DNA of 64,000 nt from Paenibacillus sp. J45TS6 (GTDB lineage: Bacteria; Bacillota; Bacilli; Paenibacillales; Paenibacillaceae). The translations under genes were made by a program, and so were the position numbers. The DNA is taken from positions 124,001 to 188,000 of the forward strand of contig NZ_BOSJ01000006.1 of assembly GCF_018403285.1 (NCBI RefSeq), in the 5' to 3' direction. Positions 27,029-36,561 of the stretch are shown here, in pieces; the stretch's first letter is position 1; every line of letters begins with the position of its first letter. The notes beneath the pieces were generated by a model. It worked only from the letters and a program-made list of their open reading frames with translations, ran no database searches and was not told where the DNA came from.

Positions 27029-27757
27029 GTGAAAGAATACGATGAGTTCGATCGTAATGAAGAAGAACAAAAAGGGATTAGTCATTTTCCTGAACAAATG
27101 CTTGAAATTACTCGGGTAGAAAAGATGAAAGGACGCGATTCCAGGTATACCATCTATTTTGGGCAATATGAGTTATCCGTTCTTGAAGATGTAATGATTA
27201 AATATCGTATGACCAAAGGTAACACTTTTCATAAAAATGAGCTGGAAGAGATCGTAGTTGCGGATGAAAAACAGCGTGCTTATGTACAGGGACTGCGTTT
27301 TCTCGGACGCAAAGCAAGAACTCGTCATGAGATATCAAAAAAATTAAAAGAAAAAGAGTTTACACTACCTATCATAGAAGAAATATTAACAAGACTGGAG
27401 CAAGAGGGACTCATTGACGATTCGTTATATGCTAAAGAGTGGACTAGACAGCGTATTTCAAATCATCGCAAGGGAAAACTGTGGGTAGGTCAAGAGCTGC
27501 GTCAAAAAGGCATTGCCAAAGAAGACATTACGGAAGCGCTTGGCGAAATCAGTGTAGAAGAAGAGTGGAACAGCGCACTTATGGTTGGACGAAAAAAATG
27601 GAATCAGATCAAAGGTGATCTCACGGAAAAGAAACGAAAAACGTACCCCTTTCTTATGAGAAGAGGCTACTCAGGAGAAGTGACACGAAAGGTAATGGCA
27701 CAGCTTGTACTCGAGAGTTCTGAGGAGGAACAGGAGTTTGAAGAGGATTTTAGGTAA
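27029..27757 (+). CDS. recX: Regulatory protein RecX
   Basis: Modulator of RecA filaments. The 242-residue protein has the three-helix repeats of the family: FLGRKARTRHEISKKLKEK, then LEQEGLIDDSLYAKEWTRQRI and LRQKGIAKEDITEAL. The N-terminal 65 residues are a family extension typical of Firmicute RecX. The GTG start at 27029 follows AAAGGCGTGG. It lies downstream of recA but behind a strong terminator, so it has separate or read-through expression. Confidence 0.92.
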   Translation: MKEYDEFDRNEEEQKGISHFPEQMLEITRVEKMKGRDSRYTIYFGQYELSVLEDVMIKYRMTKGNTFHKNELEEIVVADEKQRAYVQGLRFLGRKARTRHEISKKLKEKEFTLPIIEEILTRLEQEGLIDDSLYAKEWTRQRISNHRKGKLWVGQELRQKGIAKEDITEALGEISVEEEWNSALMVGRKKWNQIKGDLTEKKRKTYPFLMRRGYSGEVTRKVMAQLVLESSEEEQEFEEDFR

Positions 27758-27793
27758 AATGTGGTGTCCTGGATCCCGAAAATGTTCATTCTC

Positions 27794-27823
27794 TTGACAA
27801 TATCTTAATACGAATACTAAAAT
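27794..27823 (+). promoter_or_regulatory. Promoter of the rny leader
   Basis: A perfect TTGACA (27794-27799), 18 bases and TAAAAT (27818-27823), 260 bases before the rny start codon. Confidence 0.7.
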
Positions 27824-27829
27824 GTAACT

Positions 27830-28083
27830 GAGCCTATGCAACAAAAAAAGTATTTTTTCCTTCCAAAAAAGTACATTTGATGCAGAGTCTTGTATAAAGG
27901 CAGTAGTGTAAGTCCGCCATGTCCTGCGGCGGTAGAGTGTACATGCCCTGGCGTGTACAAAAAAAGAAACAGTGAATTTCACTGTATGGATTTTTTTGTA
28001 AATGTGTAGTCTTGAAATGCAAACAAAAACATGAATATCCCAAGGAGAAATCCCTTGGAGGAATCAACGGGGAGGTGAACAGA
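27830..28083 (+). promoter_or_regulatory. Long structured 5' leader of rny
   Basis: The leader holds several stems: CCGCC/GGCGG (27914-27932), GTACATGC/GCGTGTAC (about 27939-27958), a hairpin spanning 27956-28000 with TACAAAAAAA/TTTTTTTGTA outside and ACAGTGAA/TTCACTGT inside, and CCAAGG/CCTTGG just before GGGGAGGTG. The second and third share TAC and exclude each other. It fits no riboswitch class I recognise; a leader or a small RNA are both possible. Confidence 0.4.
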
Positions 28084-29634
28084 ATGAGTGCTATCGCCTG
28101 GTTAATTCTCGTTGTTGCCGCTTTAGTTTTTGGGATTATTGGGTTCCTTGCCGGATATTTTATTCGCAAATCTTTAGCTGAAGCTAAAATTTCCAGTGCT
28201 GAAGAAGCTGCAGTCCAAATCGTAGAAAATGCGAGAAAAGATGCAGAGGCATTGAAGAAAGAAACGGTACTTGAAGCAAAAGATGAAGTTCATCGTGTTC
28301 GTACCGAAGCTGAAAAAGACATTCGTGAACGTCGAAATGAAATTCAACGACAAGAAAGACGATTGTTGCAAAAGGAAGAATCGCTGGATAAAAAAATGGA
28401 TTCCTTGGAACGCAAAGAAGAACAAGTGGCCAACAAAGAGAAGCGAATTGATGAGACACAGCAACAAATTGAAACAATCTACAAGAGTCAGGTAACGGAG
28501 CTTGAAAGAATCTCCAATCTGACGATGGAAGATGCTCGGAGCATCATTCTGTCCAATGTAGAGCAAGAAGTTCGTCATGAAACGGCTCAAATGATTAAAG
28601 ATATCGAGCAACAAGCGAAAGAAGAGGCGGATAAGAAATCCCGCGAGATTATTACACTGGCTATCCAGCGTTGTGCAGCTGATCATGTTGCCGAGACTAC
28701 CGTATCGGTCGTGACACTGCCTAACGAAGAGATGAAAGGACGTATTATCGGTCGTGAAGGCCGTAATATTCGTGCACTTGAAACCCTTACAGGGATTGAT
28801 CTCATTATTGATGATACTCCGGAAGCAGTTATTCTCTCTGGCTTTGACCCAATTCGTCGCGAGATTGCAAGAACCGCCTTGGAAAAATTAGTGGCGGATG
28901 GACGAATCCATCCTGCACGGATTGAAGAGATGGTTGAAAAATCGCGTAAAGAAGTGGATGAACGTATTCGCGAATACGGTGAACAAGCTACCTTTGAGGT
29001 AGGAGTTCATGGTTTACATCCAGATTTAATCAAAATTCTCGGACGACTTAAATTCCGTACAAGCTATGGACAAAACGTGTTGAAGCATTCGATGGAAGTT
29101 GCTTACCTGACAGGGCTGATGGCTGGAGAACTTGGCGAAGATATCGTACTTGCCAAAAGAGCTGGCCTGCTGCATGACATTGGTAAAGCACTCGATCACG
29201 AAGTGGAAGGTTCACACGTGGAAATCGGCGTGGAATTAGCGAAAAAATATAAAGAGCATCCTGTTGTTATTAATAGTATTGCATCCCATCATGGTGATGA
29301 AGAAGCTACTTCTGTTATTGCAATGTTGGTTGGAGCAGCTGATGCATTATCTGCTGCAAGACCGGGTGCACGTCGTGAGACACTAGAGACTTACATTAAA
29401 CGCTTGGAAAAACTAGAAGCAATCTCCGAATCATTTGATGGAGTTGAAAAATCGTACGCGATTCAAGCAGGTCGTGAAATTCGCGTTATGGTACAACCGG
29501 ATAAGATCGATGATGCTGAAGCGTTCCGCTTAGCACGCGATATTTCGAAAATGATTGAGAACGAATTAGATTATCCAGGACATATTAAAGTAACGGTCCT
29601 CAGAGAAACACGTGCAGTGGAATACGCTAAATAA
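28084..29634 (+). CDS. rny: Ribonuclease Y
   Basis: Membrane-bound endoribonuclease that starts bulk mRNA decay in Firmicutes. The 516-residue protein has an N-terminal membrane helix (about 2-24), a long coiled coil rich in Glu, Arg and Lys (about 30-200), a KH domain with GREGRN (about 215-270) and an HD domain with [12 protein letters not shown] (about 355-430). GGGGAGGTGAAC sets the start at ATG 28084, not the longer frame from 28012. ymdB follows, as in B. subtilis, and ricA, whose product steers RNase Y, lies 5 kb downstream. Confidence 0.97.
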   Translation: MSAIAWLILVVAALVFGIIGFLAGYFIRKSLAEAKISSAEEAAVQIVENARKDAEALKKETVLEAKDEVHRVRTEAEKDIRERRNEIQRQERRLLQKEESLDKKMDSLERKEEQVANKEKRIDETQQQIETIYKSQVTELERISNLTMEDARSIILSNVEQEVRHETAQMIKDIEQQAKEEADKKSREIITLAIQRCAADHVAETTVSVVTLPNEEMKGRIIGREGRNIRALETLTGIDLIIDDTPEAVILSGFDPIRREIARTALEKLVADGRIHPARIEEMVEKSRKEVDERIREYGEQATFEVGVHGLHPDLIKILGRLKFRTSYGQNVLKHSMEVAYLTGLMAGELGEDIVLAKRAGLLHDIGKALDHEVEGSHVEIGVELAKKYKEHPVVINSIASHHGDEEATSVIAMLVGAADALSAARPGARRETLETYIKRLEKLEAISESFDGVEKSYAIQAGREIRVMVQPDKIDDAEAFRLARDISKMIENELDYPGHIKVTVLRETRAVEYAK

Positions 29635-29645
29635 GAATGAAACGA

Positions 29646-29676
29646 AGAAAAGTGGCCGAGCTTCGGCCACTTTTCT
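29646..29676 (+). terminator. Terminator after rny
   Basis: A perfect stem, GAAAAGTGGCCGA/TCGGCCACTTTTC, with a short loop. Confidence 0.85.
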
Positions 29677-29728
29677 CATTCATAGATGATTAATTTTTCC
29701 GTATATAGGTTAAAAGGAGGCAATACAC

Positions 29729-30526
29729 ATTAAAGTTTTATTTATTGGAGACATCGTTGGTAGCGTTGGTCGGAAAGCATTGAAGGAAAACCTTCCATTA
29801 CTCAAAACAAAATATAATCCTCATATCATCATAGCGAATGGTGAGAACTCAGCATCGGGCCGAGGCATAACTCAGTCCATTGCCAGACAATTCTTCGACT
29901 GGGGTGTCCATGGAATTACGATGGGCAATCATACTTGGGACAATCGAGATATTTTTGAATTTATTGATGATGAACCTCGCTTGATTCGTCCAGCTAATTT
30001 TCCAGAAGACTCCACACCAGGTAAAGGCCATGCTGTAATCAAAGCTAATGGTAAAGAACTGGCTATTGTTAATTTACAAGGTCGTACCTTTTTACCGGCG
30101 CTAGATGATCCTTTCCGTAAAGCGGATGAACTGGTGGACGAGCTGAAGAAGAAACATAAATGTATTCTGGTAGATTTTCATGCGGAGGCAACATCCGAGA
30201 AAATTGCGATGGCATATTATTTGGATGGCAGAGCTTCGGTCGTTGTAGGTACACATACACATGTGCAAACTAATGATGAGCGAATATTAGAGGAAGGTAC
30301 CGCTGCGATTACGGATGTTGGGATGGTAGGACCAAAAGATGGAATTTTGGGTATGGAACGGGAAGCTGTACTTCATAAATTTCTAACTAGTTTGCCAGTA
30401 CGTTTTAATGTGGACGAAGGAAAATGGCATTTCCACGCGGTACTCATTGATATCGATGAGAACACGGGTAGAGCAACAAAGATTGAAAAAATCCGGTTAG
30501 TTGAAGATGAATGGAGAATGGAATAA
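29729..30526 (+). CDS. ymdB: YmdB, metallophosphodiesterase (TIGR00282 family), ATT start
   Basis: Phosphodiesterase that in B. subtilis hydrolyses 2',3' cyclic nucleotides and affects motility and biofilm genes. Residues (M)KVLFIGDIVGSVGRKALK carry the first metal-binding Asp; later motifs are ANGENSASG, MGNHTWDNRD, VDFHAEATSEK and GTHTHVQTND. No ATG, GTG or TTG is in frame between the stop at 29711 and a TTG at 29780, which would delete the first metal motif. AAAGGAGG (29713-29720) lies 8 bases before ATT 29729. That gives 265 residues, close to the 264 of the B. subtilis protein, so an ATT start is called. Confidence 0.9.
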   Translation: MKVLFIGDIVGSVGRKALKENLPLLKTKYNPHIIIANGENSASGRGITQSIARQFFDWGVHGITMGNHTWDNRDIFEFIDDEPRLIRPANFPEDSTPGKGHAVIKANGKELAIVNLQGRTFLPALDDPFRKADELVDELKKKHKCILVDFHAEATSEKIAMAYYLDGRASVVVGTHTHVQTNDERILEEGTAAITDVGMVGPKDGILGMEREAVLHKFLTSLPVRFNVDEGKWHFHAVLIDIDENTGRATKIEKIRLVEDEWRME

Positions 30527-30573
30527 AGGATTTTACAGATCTCTTTCAGTCAGGCCTCTGCACCTGATAAAAA

Positions 30574-30600
30574 GAAGGAATCTTTTCCATTCTCGCGAAT
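30574..30600 (+). promoter_or_regulatory. Possible sigma-H promoter of spoVS
   Basis: GAAGGAATC (30574-30582), 11 bases and CGCGAAT (30594-30600) resemble the sigma-H pattern RnAGGAWWW/RnnGAAT with two mismatches. spoVS is sigma-H-dependent in B. subtilis. It lies 168 bases before the gene. Confidence 0.45.
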
Positions 30601-30767
30601 AACATTTATTAGAGTCTGTTCATTCAGAAGATCAAGCTAAAACAACCGGGCGGACTATTGCATGAGCTAAAGAGGCCGAGAGATTCAGTTAAGTTACTGC
30701 ATTTATCACATGTTGGACCATGTCGTGGAAACAATCCATCATCCTATTCCCAGGGGAGGTACTTACC

Positions 30768-31028
30768 ATGGAAGTATTAAAAGTTTCAGCCAAGTCCAAT
30801 CCGAATTCAGTCGCAGGTGCATTAGCAGGTGTTCTTAGAGAACGCGGAAATGCTGAATTGCAAGCGATTGGTGCAGGAGCTCTTAATCAAGCAGTAAAAG
30901 CAGTAGCCATTGCCCGGGGATTTGTGGCACCGAGCGGAGTTGATCTCATTTGTATCCCTGCCTTTACGGATATCGTAATCGACGGGGAAGACCGGACAGC
31001 AATTAAACTGATTGTAGAACCCAGATAA
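30768..31028 (+). CDS. spoVS: Stage V sporulation protein S
   Basis: Small 86-residue Alba-like protein needed in Bacillus for late sporulation and coat assembly. The near-invariant sequence starts MEVLKVSAKSNPNSVAGA and includes RGNAELQAIGAGALNQAVKA and the final TAIKLIVEPR. The frame opens at 30720, but GGGGAGGTACTTACC sets the start at ATG 30768. It follows rny-ymdB as in B. subtilis. Confidence 0.96.
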   Translation: MEVLKVSAKSNPNSVAGALAGVLRERGNAELQAIGAGALNQAVKAVAIARGFVAPSGVDLICIPAFTDIVIDGEDRTAIKLIVEPR

Positions 31029-31043
31029 ATAAGCAGTAGTCTT

Positions 31044-31080
31044 AGCCTGTTTGCACTTGGTAGTGCAAATGGGCTTTTTT
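31044..31080 (+). terminator. Terminator after spoVS
   Basis: AGCCTGTTTGCACT pairs with AGTGCAAATGGGCT (G-U pairs), followed by six T residues. Confidence 0.85.
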
Positions 31081-31146
31081 GCGTAAGAATAAAGACATGA
31101 TAAGTTTCATAGCAGTAATGCTAAGAAGGTGAAGGGGGTTACTCCT

Positions 31147-32136
31147 ATGAAGTTACATATTCCTGCTATTGATATGCACTGCGATGTACTGTATAAAATG
31201 CAGTTTGAACCGAGTCTTGATTTCCTAAACGATTCTGAACTCGATGTTACGATGAGTAGGTTATTAGAGGGAAAGGTGGCGCTTCAAACATTTGCGATCT
31301 ATCTATCCGAGCGACTGGGTACGCCGCGATTTGAACATGTCTATAGGCAGATAGAGATATATGAGAGGCTAATGGAACAAAAAAGCAGTGAGCTGGGTTT
31401 ACGGCCTTTACGATGGAAACAAGATGCACAGGATCTCCGAAATCTTATTAACCAAGATGAATGGCAGAATAGGAATCAGATATGGAGTTTGTTATCGCTT
31501 GAAGGTGTGGATGGCCTCGAAGGCAATCTATCTTATCTTGATCTCATTTATGATAAGGGTGTGCGGTTTATTGGTGTCACATGGAATTATGCGAACTGGG
31601 CTGCAGATGGGATTTTGGAAGAAAGAAATGGAGGATTCACGAATAAGGGAAGAATGTTCATTAAGAAATGTAATGATATAGGACTGATCATAGATGTATC
31701 TCATTTATCAGAGGCTGGGTTTTGGGAACTCACCGATATGACGGAACGGCCAATTATCGCTTCCCATTCTAATGCAAGAACGATTTGTCCGAACCCTCGT
31801 AACCTTACAGATAATCAGATTCGTGCGATCATTGCGCTGAATGGACGAATCGGGATGACCTTTGTTCCTTGGTTTGTGAAAAAGGAAGAAAAAGTAACAA
31901 AAGCAGATCTCTTAAAACATATCGATCATGTTTGTTCTTTGGGAGGGGCAGACCATATCATGTTTGGATCGGACTTCGATGGTATCCATCAGTGGATAGA
32001 AGGTCTTGAACATCCTGGTAAGTATCCTGATCTTGTAGAACTATTGCTGAAACACTACTCCGAAACGTTAGTCAGACAGTTTATGTATGATAATGTGCTT
32101 TCATTTCTATGTGAAAATTTAATGGAGAAACCTTAA
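31147..32136 (+). CDS. Membrane-dipeptidase family (M19) zinc hydrolase
   Basis: A 329-residue amidohydrolase-fold protein of peptidase family M19, which removes dipeptides including L-D types. Metal ligands are visible in order: DMHCD near the N-terminus, Glu in SLEGVDGLEG, His in DVSHLSE and in ASHSNAR, and Asp in FGSDFDGI. No signal peptide is seen, so it is probably cytosolic. AAGGGGGTT sets the start at ATG 31147 rather than the GTG at 31129. In Firmicutes such genes often lie in this sporulation neighbourhood; the substrate is not known. Confidence 0.88.
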   Translation: MKLHIPAIDMHCDVLYKMQFEPSLDFLNDSELDVTMSRLLEGKVALQTFAIYLSERLGTPRFEHVYRQIEIYERLMEQKSSELGLRPLRWKQDAQDLRNLINQDEWQNRNQIWSLLSLEGVDGLEGNLSYLDLIYDKGVRFIGVTWNYANWAADGILEERNGGFTNKGRMFIKKCNDIGLIIDVSHLSEAGFWELTDMTERPIIASHSNARTICPNPRNLTDNQIRAIIALNGRIGMTFVPWFVKKEEKVTKADLLKHIDHVCSLGGADHIMFGSDFDGIHQWIEGLEHPGKYPDLVELLLKHYSETLVRQFMYDNVLSFLCENLMEKP

Positions 32137-32173
32137 TTTATAGACTAAAAAGAACGGAAAGTGAAGGATGCCT

Positions 32174-32202
32174 TTTCAATTCGGTCTTAATGTGGGTATA
32201 AT
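32174..32202 (+). promoter_or_regulatory. Candidate promoter of the pduL-like gene
   Basis: TTTCAA (32174-32179), 17 bases and a perfect TATAAT (32197-32202), 50 bases before the start codon. Confidence 0.5.
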
Positions 32203-32251
32203 ATAGGACGGACCAAATATATAGACAGAGAATTAAGGAGTGTTATTTGAA

Positions 32252-32824
32252 ATGACTAAAACAGTACCAGTAGGTGTGTCTGCACGTCACATCCATCTAA
32301 CCCAAGAACATGTGGAAGCTTTGTTCGGAGCTGGATATCAATTGACTGAATTTAAACCGTTGTCCCAACCTGGACAATTTGCAGCGAACGAAACCGTTGC
32401 TGTTATTGGACCAAAAGGCCAATTTGATAAAGTGAGAATTTTGGGACCGGCACGTCCGGCAAGCCAATTGGAAATTTCTCGTACCGATTCTTTTGCAATT
32501 GGAGTAAAAGCGCCAGTTCGTGAATCCGGATCTATTGAAGGTACTCCTGGTGTTACTCTAAAAGGACCAGCAGGCGAAGTAACTTTGGAAGAAGGCGTGA
32601 TTGTAGCTGCAAGACACATTCATTTCCATACTTCTGATGCAGAAAAATGGGGCATTAAAGATAAAGATATGCTAAAAGTTCGCCTTGGTGGAGAACGTGG
32701 TCTTGTTCTGGAAAATGTCATTGCACGAGTATCTGAATCCTTTGCTCTTGATATGCATATCGATACAGACGAAGCAAATGCAGCTGGTGCTAAAACCGGT
32801 GATGTAGCTGAAATTATTGGCTAA
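32252..32824 (+). CDS. pduL: PduL-type phosphate acyltransferase
   Basis: Phosphotransacylase that exchanges CoA and phosphate on acetyl or propionyl groups. The 190-residue product is a tandem of two similar halves with the metal-binding repeats VSARHIHLT (about residue 10) and AARHIHFHT (about 118). No microcompartment targeting extension or shell gene is nearby, so a cytosolic acetyl-phosphate or propionate role is more likely than propanediol use. AAGGAGTG points to the ATG at 32252; 32240 is an upstream in-frame start without a site. Confidence 0.88.
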   Translation: MTKTVPVGVSARHIHLTQEHVEALFGAGYQLTEFKPLSQPGQFAANETVAVIGPKGQFDKVRILGPARPASQLEISRTDSFAIGVKAPVRESGSIEGTPGVTLKGPAGEVTLEEGVIVAARHIHFHTSDAEKWGIKDKDMLKVRLGGERGLVLENVIARVSESFALDMHIDTDEANAAGAKTGDVAEIIG

Positions 32825-32852
32825 GCATCCGTCCTTATAAGTACGAATTAAG

Positions 32853-32905
32853 CAAGGGTTGTTCCGAGTGGATTTTTTAATCCAGAGGGGACAACCCTTT
32901 TTTTG
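32853..32905 (+). terminator. Terminator after the pduL-like gene
   Basis: AAGGGTTGTTCC pairs with GGGGACAACCCTT (plus TGGATT/AATCCA inside), followed by seven T residues. Confidence 0.92.
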
Positions 32906-33050
32906 TATTTTTTATGATGGGGAAGTACGGTAGATATGGATTGTGAATCATGATATAATTTGGTGTAATGCCTTTTTGAGTTGGATATTGATGATCGATA
33001 ATGGATAGGAAATACGAAATAGATTTAGCGTAAGGAGTGACCGATCTACC

Positions 33051-34604
33051 ATGACGAAAGATGCAAAGGATTACTCCAAGTATTTTGATTTTTCGGATGC
33101 AAAAGTTCTCTCTGAGGATGAGTTCGGTAAGAAGATCCGAATTCGTGGACGTGAAATCAATATTATATCGGAGCCTAATCAGAAACGCGAGAAACAACGG
33201 GGGAAAGAGAATATTGAGGTATTGTATGATAATGCAATTCCTGAGGAACTGAAAGCGATCGGTAAAGGTAAACATTATCTGGTATATACTTATGGATGCC
33301 AGATGAATGAACATGATTCAGAGACGATTAAAGGAATGCTGGAAGAGATGGGGTATCAGCCGACCGAAGATCGTAAGGAAGCGGATATTATTCTTTTAAA
33401 CACTTGTGCCATCCGTGAAAATGCCGAAGACAAGGTATTCGGAGAATTAGGTCATCTGAAACATTTGAAGACCGAGAAACCGGATTTGTTACTTGGTGTA
33501 TGTGGATGTATGTCACAAGAAGAAAATGTAGTAAACCGTATCCTGCAGAAGCATGGCTTTGTCGATATGATTTTTGGAACACATAATATTCATAGACTGC
33601 CTTATCTAATCAAAGAAGCATACTTTAGCAAGGAAATGGTCGTTGAAGTGTGGTCCAAAGAAGGCGATATTATTGAAAATATGCCTAAGAAACGCCAAGG
33701 TTTACGCGCATGGGTCAACATTATGTACGGATGCGACAAGTTCTGTACTTACTGCATTGTTCCATTCACGCGCGGTAAAGAGCGCAGCCGCCGGCCTGAA
33801 GATGTGATTGCGGAAGTCCGTGACCTAGCACGCCAAGGTTTTAAAGAGATTACCCTGCTAGGGCAAAACGTGAATGCGTATGGTAAAGACTTTACGGATA
33901 TAAAGTATGGTTTCGGTGATCTCATGGACGAGATTCGCAAGATTGATATTCCAAGAGTGCGTTTCACTACTTCGCATCCGCGTGATTTTGACGATCATCT
34001 GATTGAAGTACTTGCCAAAGGCGGAAACCTGGTGGAACATATTCACCTTCCGGTGCAATCGGGAAGTACGGAAGTGCTGAAAAAAATGAGCCGTAAGTAT
34101 ACTCGTGAACGCTATCTGGAACTTGCACACAAAATTAAACAAACCATCCCTGGTGCTGTCCTGACTACGGACATCATTGTTGGTTTCCCTGGGGAGACAG
34201 ATGAACAGTTTGAAGATACGCTGTCACTCGTTCGGGAAGTGGGATTTGACTTTGCATATACCTATATTTATTCACCTCGTGAAGGAACGCCGGCTGCCGT
34301 AATGGAAGACAACGTTCCGATGGAAGTGAAGAAAGAACGTCTTCAACGATTGAACAAAGCGGTTCAAGAATACAGCTTTGAAGCACACGAGCGAATGAAA
34401 GGACAAGTTGTCGAAGTTCTTGTAGAAGGAGAAAGCAAGAATAATGACGAAGTACTGTCTGGTCGAACTCGCGGAAACAAACTTGTTCATTTCGAAGGAC
34501 CAAAAGAATTAATCGGTACTTTTGTACAAGTGAAAATTACAGATGCTAAATCGTGGTATATCAAGGGTGAATGGCTCCCTTTACCACAAGCGGCGAATAA
34601 CTAA
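33051..34604 (+). CDS. miaB: tRNA-2-methylthio-N6-dimethylallyladenosine synthase MiaB
   Basis: Radical SAM methylthiotransferase modifying A37 of tRNAs that read UNN codons. The 517-residue protein has the N-terminal UPF0004 domain with three cluster cysteines ([33 protein letters not shown]), the radical SAM CxxxCxxC ([13 protein letters not shown], near residue 230) and a C-terminal TRAM domain. The first 70 residues are an extension common in Bacillales. TAAGGAGTGACC precedes the ATG. ricA follows, as ymcB-ymcA do in B. subtilis. Confidence 0.96.
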   Translation: MTKDAKDYSKYFDFSDAKVLSEDEFGKKIRIRGREINIISEPNQKREKQRGKENIEVLYDNAIPEELKAIGKGKHYLVYTYGCQMNEHDSETIKGMLEEMGYQPTEDRKEADIILLNTCAIRENAEDKVFGELGHLKHLKTEKPDLLLGVCGCMSQEENVVNRILQKHGFVDMIFGTHNIHRLPYLIKEAYFSKEMVVEVWSKEGDIIENMPKKRQGLRAWVNIMYGCDKFCTYCIVPFTRGKERSRRPEDVIAEVRDLARQGFKEITLLGQNVNAYGKDFTDIKYGFGDLMDEIRKIDIPRVRFTTSHPRDFDDHLIEVLAKGGNLVEHIHLPVQSGSTEVLKKMSRKYTRERYLELAHKIKQTIPGAVLTTDIIVGFPGETDEQFEDTLSLVREVGFDFAYTYIYSPREGTPAAVMEDNVPMEVKKERLQRLNKAVQEYSFEAHERMKGQVVEVLVEGESKNNDEVLSGRTRGNKLVHFEGPKELIGTFVQVKITDAKSWYIKGEWLPLPQAANN

Positions 34605-34661
34605 TATACAACTAGAGATACATTGCATTATGAGCCAACCTAACAGAATGGAGCGATCATT

Positions 34662-35111
34662 ATGGAAAGCGATCAACAGAAAGTCAATCAATATGGTATG
34701 CCTTCATTTCGAACGCGGGATCTCATTATACGCGATGATATTATGAATAAGGCCAAAGAGCTCGCTGATTTAATTGGTACGAGCGAAGAAGTTCAACATT
34801 TCAAACAAGCTGAGGCTAAAATTCAAGAACATGAGCGAATACAAGGACTCATCCAAAAGATGAAAAAGAAACAGAAAGAAATTGTAGCTTTTGAGTCATT
34901 TCAAAATAAAGAAATGGTTGCTAAGATTGAAGCTGAGATCGAGCAACTGCAGGATGAGATTGATGGTATTCCGCTAGTCACTGAATTTCAACAAAGCCAG
35001 AGTGATATAAACTATTTATTACAGCTTGTGATGTCAGTCATCCACGATACGGTCTCCGAGAAAGTAAACGTGGAGACAGGAACGGATGCACCTCCATCAC
35101 GATGTGATTAA
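34662..35111 (+). CDS. ricA: RicA (YmcA), YlbF/YmcA family
   Basis: A 149-residue helical protein of the YlbF/YmcA family. In B. subtilis RicA, RicF and RicT form a complex that binds iron-sulfur clusters and guides RNase Y in mRNA maturation, and it is needed for competence, biofilm and sporulation. The N-terminus ESDQQKVNQYGMPSFRTRDLIIRDDIM and the helical FKQAEAKIQEHERIQGLIQKMKKKQKE region are typical. A single Cys sits near the C-terminus. The start ATG at 34662 follows GGAGCGATC. It directly follows miaB. Confidence 0.9.
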   Translation: MESDQQKVNQYGMPSFRTRDLIIRDDIMNKAKELADLIGTSEEVQHFKQAEAKIQEHERIQGLIQKMKKKQKEIVAFESFQNKEMVAKIEAEIEQLQDEIDGIPLVTEFQQSQSDINYLLQLVMSVIHDTVSEKVNVETGTDAPPSRCD

Positions 35112-35117
35112 TACAGT

Positions 35118-35149
35118 AGAGGGTGCGGAAAAGTTTCCGTGCTCTTTTT
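35118..35149 (+). terminator. Terminator after ricA
   Basis: AGAGGGTGCGGAAA pairs imperfectly with TTTCCGTGCTCT, followed by five T residues. Confidence 0.75.
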
Positions 35150-35232
35150 CTGTATAATTAATGTTAATGACAAGAGTAGAGCATAGAATACAGGGTATTC
35201 TAAAGCACGAACAGCATGAGGGGAGTTACACA

Positions 35233-35640
35233 ATGAAGATAATCGAACAGATGGTTCAAGATGCTGATGACCGCTTTTGGGGACTATTAGGCTGCAAATT
35301 GATCCAAGCTACAGAAAACAAAGTTACGGTTTCTATGATTGCGGAGAAAAAACATACGAATTCTATGGGAATCATTCATGGAGGAGTCTTATCATCCCTA
35401 ATGGATCAAACCATGGGTATGGTAGCGGTAGCGAGCAAACAAAGTGATAACTGTGTTACTACAAATCTAAACGTTCATTATTTAGCACCGATGCATGAAG
35501 GGGAACTTTTGGTAACCGCTGAAGTGATTCATGAAGCGGGAAGAAGTTTAACAACAAGAGCAGAAGTAAAAAACGCAGATGGCGTGTTGGGCTGCATGGC
35601 TACAGCTTCCTTCCGTTTAGTTATACCTAAAAATAAGTAG
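35233..35640 (+). CDS. PaaI-family hotdog thioesterase
   Basis: A 135-residue single hotdog-domain protein of the PaaI/YbgC-like acyl-CoA thioesterase group. The catalytic region reads NSMGIIHGGVLSSLMDQTMG, with the His-Gly-Gly start of the long helix. CoA thioester hydrolysis is the family activity; the acyl chain is unknown. The frame opens at 35161, but GAGGGGAG sets the start at ATG 35233. TATAAT at 35153-35158 may be its promoter -10. Confidence 0.88.
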   Translation: MKIIEQMVQDADDRFWGLLGCKLIQATENKVTVSMIAEKKHTNSMGIIHGGVLSSLMDQTMGMVAVASKQSDNCVTTNLNVHYLAPMHEGELLVTAEVIHEAGRSLTTRAEVKNADGVLGCMATASFRLVIPKNK

Positions 35641-35674
35641 TAGGCAGGATTAGCTTACCTTCATATGGATATGG

Positions 35675-35702
35675 TTGACAAACAAGATAATGATGTCATA
35701 AT
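35675..35702 (+). promoter_or_regulatory. Promoter of the NAD salvage operon
   Basis: A perfect TTGACA (35675-35680), 16 bases and CATAAT (35697-35702), 37 bases before the Nudix gene. TGAT and ATCA half-sites around the -10 could be an operator, but no convincing palindrome is seen. Confidence 0.55.
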
Positions 35703-35738
35703 GAAAATATCAAAATGAAATCATAGCGGTGATAATAG

Positions 35739-36536
35739 ATGAACGAAGAAATCAACCATTTTGCAGAAGACAATGATCCGGATCGTATGCTTCCCAAAAA
35801 GAAGTATCGGACACCTGATGGTGTACCTGCTGATATTGTCATGTTTACATTAACGAAGCGTGAGCGTAAGACGGTTACCAAGACTCTTCCTATTAGAGAG
35901 CTGAAGGTGATGCTGATTAAACGTAAATCTTGGCCGTTTGCTGGAAAATGGGCACTGCCAGGCGGATTCTGTCAAGAGAATGAATCTATTTACGATGCAG
36001 CAAAACGTGAACTCATGGAAGAGACCGGTGTAGATGGCGGACATCTAGAGTATCTTGGGGTATATAGTCAACCAGGAAGAGATCCGCGCGGTTGGATTAT
36101 CTCTCATGCATTTTTTGCTCTCGTGGAAGAGTGGATGCTTGAACATAGGCAAGCAACAGATGACGCCGAAGAAGTAGGGCTATTTACCATCGAAGAAGCA
36201 CTGCAAAAGTTGGAACTTGGCTTCGATCATCGAACGATCATAGAAGATGCCTATAGAAGGATACAAGAGCAGATGCTGCAAACAACCATTGCAAGGCAAT
36301 TTTTGCCTGGGCATTTTACGTTAAGTGAGTTATATCAGGTTATTCAGAGTGTTGTTCCTGATTTTGAGGAACCAAACTTCATTCGCAAAATTACTTCAAC
36401 GAGAAGCCGCAAGGGAATTATTGAAGAAGTGAGAGATGAAGAGGGGAACCCGCTTAGCTCTAATCAGTATTCTCAGCGTCCTGCTCAGCTCTACCGGTTT
36501 ACTGACTTGAGGCCAAGACTATCCATTTATACGTAA
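35739..36536 (+). CDS. NrtR-like Nudix protein with C-terminal winged helix
   Basis: A 265-residue protein with a Nudix domain (about 25-170) and a C-terminal winged helix (about 190-260: FTLSELYQVIQSVVPDF, NFIRKI, RPAQLYRF) characteristic of NrtR regulators of NAD metabolism, which sense ADP-ribose. It heads an apparent operon with a nicotinamidase and nicotinate phosphoribosyltransferase. Oddly, the Nudix box is complete (GFCQENESIYDAAKRELMEE, then TG), while many NrtR repressors have lost it, so it may be enzyme, regulator or both. Confidence 0.82.
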   Translation: MNEEINHFAEDNDPDRMLPKKKYRTPDGVPADIVMFTLTKRERKTVTKTLPIRELKVMLIKRKSWPFAGKWALPGGFCQENESIYDAAKRELMEETGVDGGHLEYLGVYSQPGRDPRGWIISHAFFALVEEWMLEHRQATDDAEEVGLFTIEEALQKLELGFDHRTIIEDAYRRIQEQMLQTTIARQFLPGHFTLSELYQVIQSVVPDFEEPNFIRKITSTRSRKGIIEEVRDEEGNPLSSNQYSQRPAQLYRFTDLRPRLSIYT

Positions 36537-36561
36537 AGAATAGAGAATAGGAGTGAAAAGG

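Noticed and set aside
28174-28686. 170-residue minus-strand frame inside rny
   Set aside because: It is antisense to the coiled-coil region; Glu/Lys-rich coding gives Phe/Leu-rich shadows that mimic membrane proteins.
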